Positions 6,290-8,120 of a stretch of DNA of 8,120 nt are shown one piece after another. The stretch spans positions 1 to 8,120 of the forward strand of contig JAAUSP010000333.1 in the NCBI GenBank assembly GCA_012032575.1, in the 5' to 3' direction. The notes below the pieces were generated by a model. That model made no database searches. It had not been told where the DNA came from and saw only the letters and a program-made list of their open reading frames with translations. The position numbers were made by a program, and so were the translations under genes. The stretch's first letter is position 1. Each line of letters opens with the position of its first letter. This stretch comes from Anaerolineales bacterium. GTDB lineage: Bacteria > Chloroflexota > Anaerolineae > 4572-78 > J111.

Positions 6290-7036
6290 CTAATTTTTTT
6301 GCATTGTCACCAGGCGTACCCCCTGCTGATGAAGCTGACGAAAATTGGCCCCCTGACTTACACTCCGTAACACTGCCGCCACATCTTCCACTACTGCTCC
6401 AGACAAAAGGTGAACACCACACTCGAACAGGCGTGGGGATAAAGGCGTGCTGGGACCCAAAACCAGGACCACCGCCTCCGGCCGGCGGAGCGCCATCAAT
6501 TCGGCAAAGGTGTGATTGATGAGGGTGGTCCCGGTCAGGGCGATGACATCGGCCTGGGGGAGAACTTGGACGGCAAACCCGGCCGGTAAATCTTCGCCCC
6601 GGGGTTCCTGTTCCAACACCCACAGCGTACCCACTTCCTGGCGCAGCCGGGGAATGAAGGGGAAATGACCGACCAGGGCAACGTGTTTCCCCCGGCCATG
6701 TTGAACGATCACCTCCTCGGCATTGAGGTCGGTCCAGCGTTCCTTGTGCCGGGGCAGCAGGGCATTAATGGCGGCGATGCCCAGAGCTGCCTCCATCGGA
6801 CTGGCAGAGCGAGCTAATTCGGCCAGTTCTCGGGCACTATAGTCCAGCAGCCGGCCGGCGGCCGGCACGGCCGGCCCACCGCCGTGGTGATGGTTATCCT
6901 CTCGCAAGGTTGAAGCCAGGCCACACTGTTGCTGTCCGGCCACGTCAACAACCACCGCCGTCCAGAAAGCGCCAATTCGCACGTCTTGCAGCCGGCCATT
7001 GGGCAATTGGGACAGCAGGTCATCCATAAGGTTCAT
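6290..7036 (-). CDS. DUF4213/DUF364 putative heavy-metal chelation protein
   Basis: A 248-residue cytoplasmic protein of the DUF364 (PLP/enolase-like, 'putative heavy-metal chelation') family. An N-terminal DUF4213-like part contains GLASTLRED, an unusual HHHGGG run (49-54) and ALGIAAINALL. The C-terminal Rossmann-like domain shows VALVGHFPF (119-127), TGTTLINHT (168-176) and LVLGPSTPLSP (191-201). The first part resembles an active-site region, so an enzymatic role is possible, but the reaction is not known. The ATG at 7036 overlaps the end of the winged-helix gene by 17 bases. GAGGAGG lies three bases upstream of it, and a second in-frame ATG at 7027 has a 12-base spacing, so the exact start is uncertain. 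The stop is followed after a few bases by the RBS of the first NifX-like gene. A C-terminal remnant of a paralog occurs at 3745-3838. Confidence 0.88.
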   Translation of the reverse strand: MNLMDDLLSQLPNGRLQDVRIGAFWTAVVVDVAGQQQCGLASTLREDNHHHGGGPAVPAAGRLLDYSARELAELARSASPMEAALGIAAINALLPRHKERWTDLNAEEVIVQHGRGKHVALVGHFPFIPRLRQEVGTLWVLEQEPRGEDLPAGFAVQVLPQADVIALTGTTLINHTFAELMALRRPEAVVLVLGPSTPLSPRLFECGVHLLSGAVVEDVAAVLRSVSQGANFRQLHQQGVRLVTMQKN

Positions 7037-7385
7037 AAGCCTCCTCTTGGTAACGATTAGGCAAGGGGCTGCTTCGCACCTGGTCGAGGATCGTCTGGCG
7101 GGCCAGCGGATCCTCGAAGGCTCTGGCCAGGCACTGCAAACACGAGCTGACCTCCGGTTGGCGGTGCAACCGGCAGCGGTTTTCAGCGCAATCTACCAAC
7201 CCCACTTGTTGAAGGTCACGAATAATTTGCTCCAGCAAACGGGTATCGCCCAGGTACAGATGCTCGGCAAGTTCCTGGCTGGTTTCGCTCAAATCGGGAT
7301 GATGGTGGAGGAAAAGCACGCAGCGTAATTTTTGAAAGGAGTCAATTCGCCGGGCGTGAATAAAATCGCCCACCATGTTATTCAT
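7020..7385 (-). CDS. Winged-helix regulator with Cys cluster
   Basis: A 121-residue DNA-binding protein. Residues about 35-63 (SQELAEHLYLGDTRLLEQII, then RDLQQVGLVD) form a helix-turn-helix of the winged-helix type, most like Rrf2/MarR-style small regulators; the exact family is not certain. After the recognition helix come Cys66, Cys71, Cys82 and Cys85 (C-x4-C-x10-C-x2-C), a possible Fe-S or metal ligand set. A His run (26-28) sits in the N-terminal helix. GGGAGG lies six bases before ATG 7385, inside a 7-bp inverted repeat (7386-7414). It overlaps the DUF364 gene, so it is probably the regulator of this metal-related operon. Its ligand is inferred, not shown. Confidence 0.68.
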   Translation of the reverse strand: MNNMVGDFIHARRIDSFQKLRCVLFLHHHPDLSETSQELAEHLYLGDTRLLEQIIRDLQQVGLVDCAENRCRLHRQPEVSSCLQCLARAFEDPLARQTILDQVRSSPLPNRYQEEAYEPYG

Positions 7386-7414
7386 CGTTAGCCTCCCAGA
7401 AGTTTAAGCTAACG
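7386..7414 (-). promoter_or_regulatory. Inverted repeat over the RBS of the regulator gene
   Basis: CGTTAGC (7386-7392) and GCTAACG (7408-7414) form a perfect 7-bp inverted repeat with a 15-base loop that ends exactly at the start codon of the winged-helix gene. The loop and the start-proximal arm contain the ribosome binding site GGGAGG. It could be an mRNA hairpin limiting translation or an operator for autoregulation. The distal arm lies in the last codons of the DUF1858 remnant. A 7-bp repeat can arise by chance. Confidence 0.35.
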
Positions 7415-7493
7415 GCCTATCGGCCTTTGCTTCAATCGTTTGTTGTAACTCCTGTATAAAACAATCCAAATTTAGGTGATAAAGATAAGCGCC
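7404..7493 (-). pseudogene. Remnant of a second DUF1858 protein (C-terminal helix)
   Basis: Immediately after the cytochrome stop codon, and in the same frame, the minus strand encodes GAYLYHLNLDCFIQELQQTI, a short polar tail and a TAA stop. The intact DUF1858 protein at 4671-4901 ends with AAIYKLDLDSFLRELEQSI. The shared pattern is A-x-x-Y-x-L-x-LD-x-F-x-x-EL-x-Q-x-I. There is no start codon, no RBS and no CxxC part, so this is the last third of a lost gene joined to the cytochrome gene by deletion. The short length makes this the least certain of the four remnants. Confidence 0.7.
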
Positions 7494-8120
7494 TCAGTGA
7501 TAACACTCATCCCTGACACAGCCCATTTTTAGCCATTCGTACAGGGTGGCAAACACCTCGTCCGAGATATGAGCGGGGCTGTGTTCAGGGATCGTCTCAA
7601 CCTGGCCGCGCATCCGGGCCAATTCTTCCTCAACCGGATAGTTGAGACCGGCCAGAGGTGGCGCTTCAGGCCCGCCCTGGGCAAAAACTCCGTGACACCC
7701 ATCGCAGCGGCGGCAGGTCCAAAGGGTCATTCCCATCATGTCAGACGCCTCAGCCACCGGGGGGGGCGTAGGGTCTGGGCCGGGCACGGTCCACTGAAAC
7801 GGGGGGATTTGGGTCCGAACCCAGGCGTAAATGTCATACACCGCTCGATCGGACAACTGTGCTTCCGGGTAGGCCGGTTTGGGTGGTCGAACCGCCCTGA
7901 CCGCCTGTAAAAACTCCTCGTAGGACAATGTCGTTGAAGCCAGACGCGGACCAATACCGCCCAGGGCCACAGGACCGTGACAGGCCAGGCAGTGGGCGTC
8001 CTGCCAGGTGGCCTGACCTTGTTCCAGATTGGGAATATAGGTTTCCGCCGCCACCACTGGCGTAGGGGTGGGCGGTGGTGGAGCCGGCGCAGGTGTCTCA
8101 GCGCAGGCGAAGAGACCCAG
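7494..8120 (-). CDS. Diheme cytochrome c lipoprotein (5' end outside window)
   Basis: The reading frame is open to the right edge, so the start lies outside. The first visible residues, LGLFACAETPAPAP, look like the end of a lipoprotein signal with a lipobox Cys, then a Pro/Thr linker: the protein is probably anchored on the outer face of the membrane. Two cytochrome c domains follow, with heme sites CLACH and CDGCH (Cys44/47 and 139/142 counted from the edge); the second is preceded by an extra Cys in CRRCDGCH. Where c-type domains usually carry the distal Met before P-x-x and LSD/ISD, this protein has RPPKPAYPEAQLSD and ETIPEHSPAHISD, so neither heme shows the usual Met ligand. The C-terminus has one more Cys pair (GCVRDECYH). 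It would carry electrons in respiration. Its link to the downstream metal operon is positional only: no terminator was seen in the 108-base gap. Confidence 0.85.
   Translation of the reverse strand: MGLFACAETPAPAPPPPTPTPVVAAETYIPNLEQGQATWQDAHCLACHGPVALGGIGPRLASTTLSYEEFLQAVRAVRPPKPAYPEAQLSDRAVYDIYAWVRTQIPPFQWTVPGPDPTPPPVAEASDMMGMTLWTCRRCDGCHGVFAQGGPEAPPLAGLNYPVEEELARMRGQVETIPEHSPAHISDEVFATLYEWLKMGCVRDECYH

Overview
The window looks like a piece of a chromosome from a Chloroflexota-type bacterium (Anaerolineae-like). That is an inference from the Thr/Pro-rich linkers in exported proteins, the thioredoxin-VKOR fusion, and the combination of NifX-like, DUF364, DUF1858 and COG1237 metallo-beta-lactamase genes. 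No rRNA, tRNA, CRISPR array or intact mobile element was seen.

Layout. Bases 1-148 hold the possible tail of an upstream gene, a strong intrinsic terminator (70-103) and the leader of a plus-strand fatty acid desaturase. The desaturase is broken by two single-base frameshifts. Everything else reads on the minus strand. In transcription order from the right edge this is: a diheme cytochrome c lipoprotein (cut by the window edge); a Cys-containing winged-helix regulator; a DUF4213/DUF364 protein; two NifX-like proteins with His-rich tails; a hotdog thioesterase; a small DUF1858 redox-disulfide protein; a COG1237 metallo-beta-lactamase-fold protein; a two-TM protein with a possible general-stress-like N-terminus; and an unknown helical protein. 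Last, from its own likely promoter, comes a secreted/membrane thioredoxin-VKOR disulfide-forming fusion, convergent with the desaturase.

The least expected content lies between the genes. Four junctions contain truncated but recognisable remnants of other genes: the C-terminus of a second DUF1858 protein (7404-7493), the N-terminus of SufC (5318-5443), the C-terminus of a second DUF364 protein (3745-3838), and a CobO/BtuR cobalamin adenosyltransferase with its middle deleted (2492-2666). They suggest the present compact operon is the product of repeated deletions of a longer locus for Fe-S, metal-cofactor and corrinoid functions. The SufC stub keeps its ribosome binding site and start codon, and its stop lies one base from the likely thioesterase start, so it may now act as a translated leader.

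Working model (inference): the regulator, DUF364, two NifX-like proteins, DUF1858 and the MBL protein handle a metal or Fe-S cofactor. The cytochrome and VKOR fusion belong to extracytoplasmic redox chemistry. No one function for the set can be proved from sequence alone.
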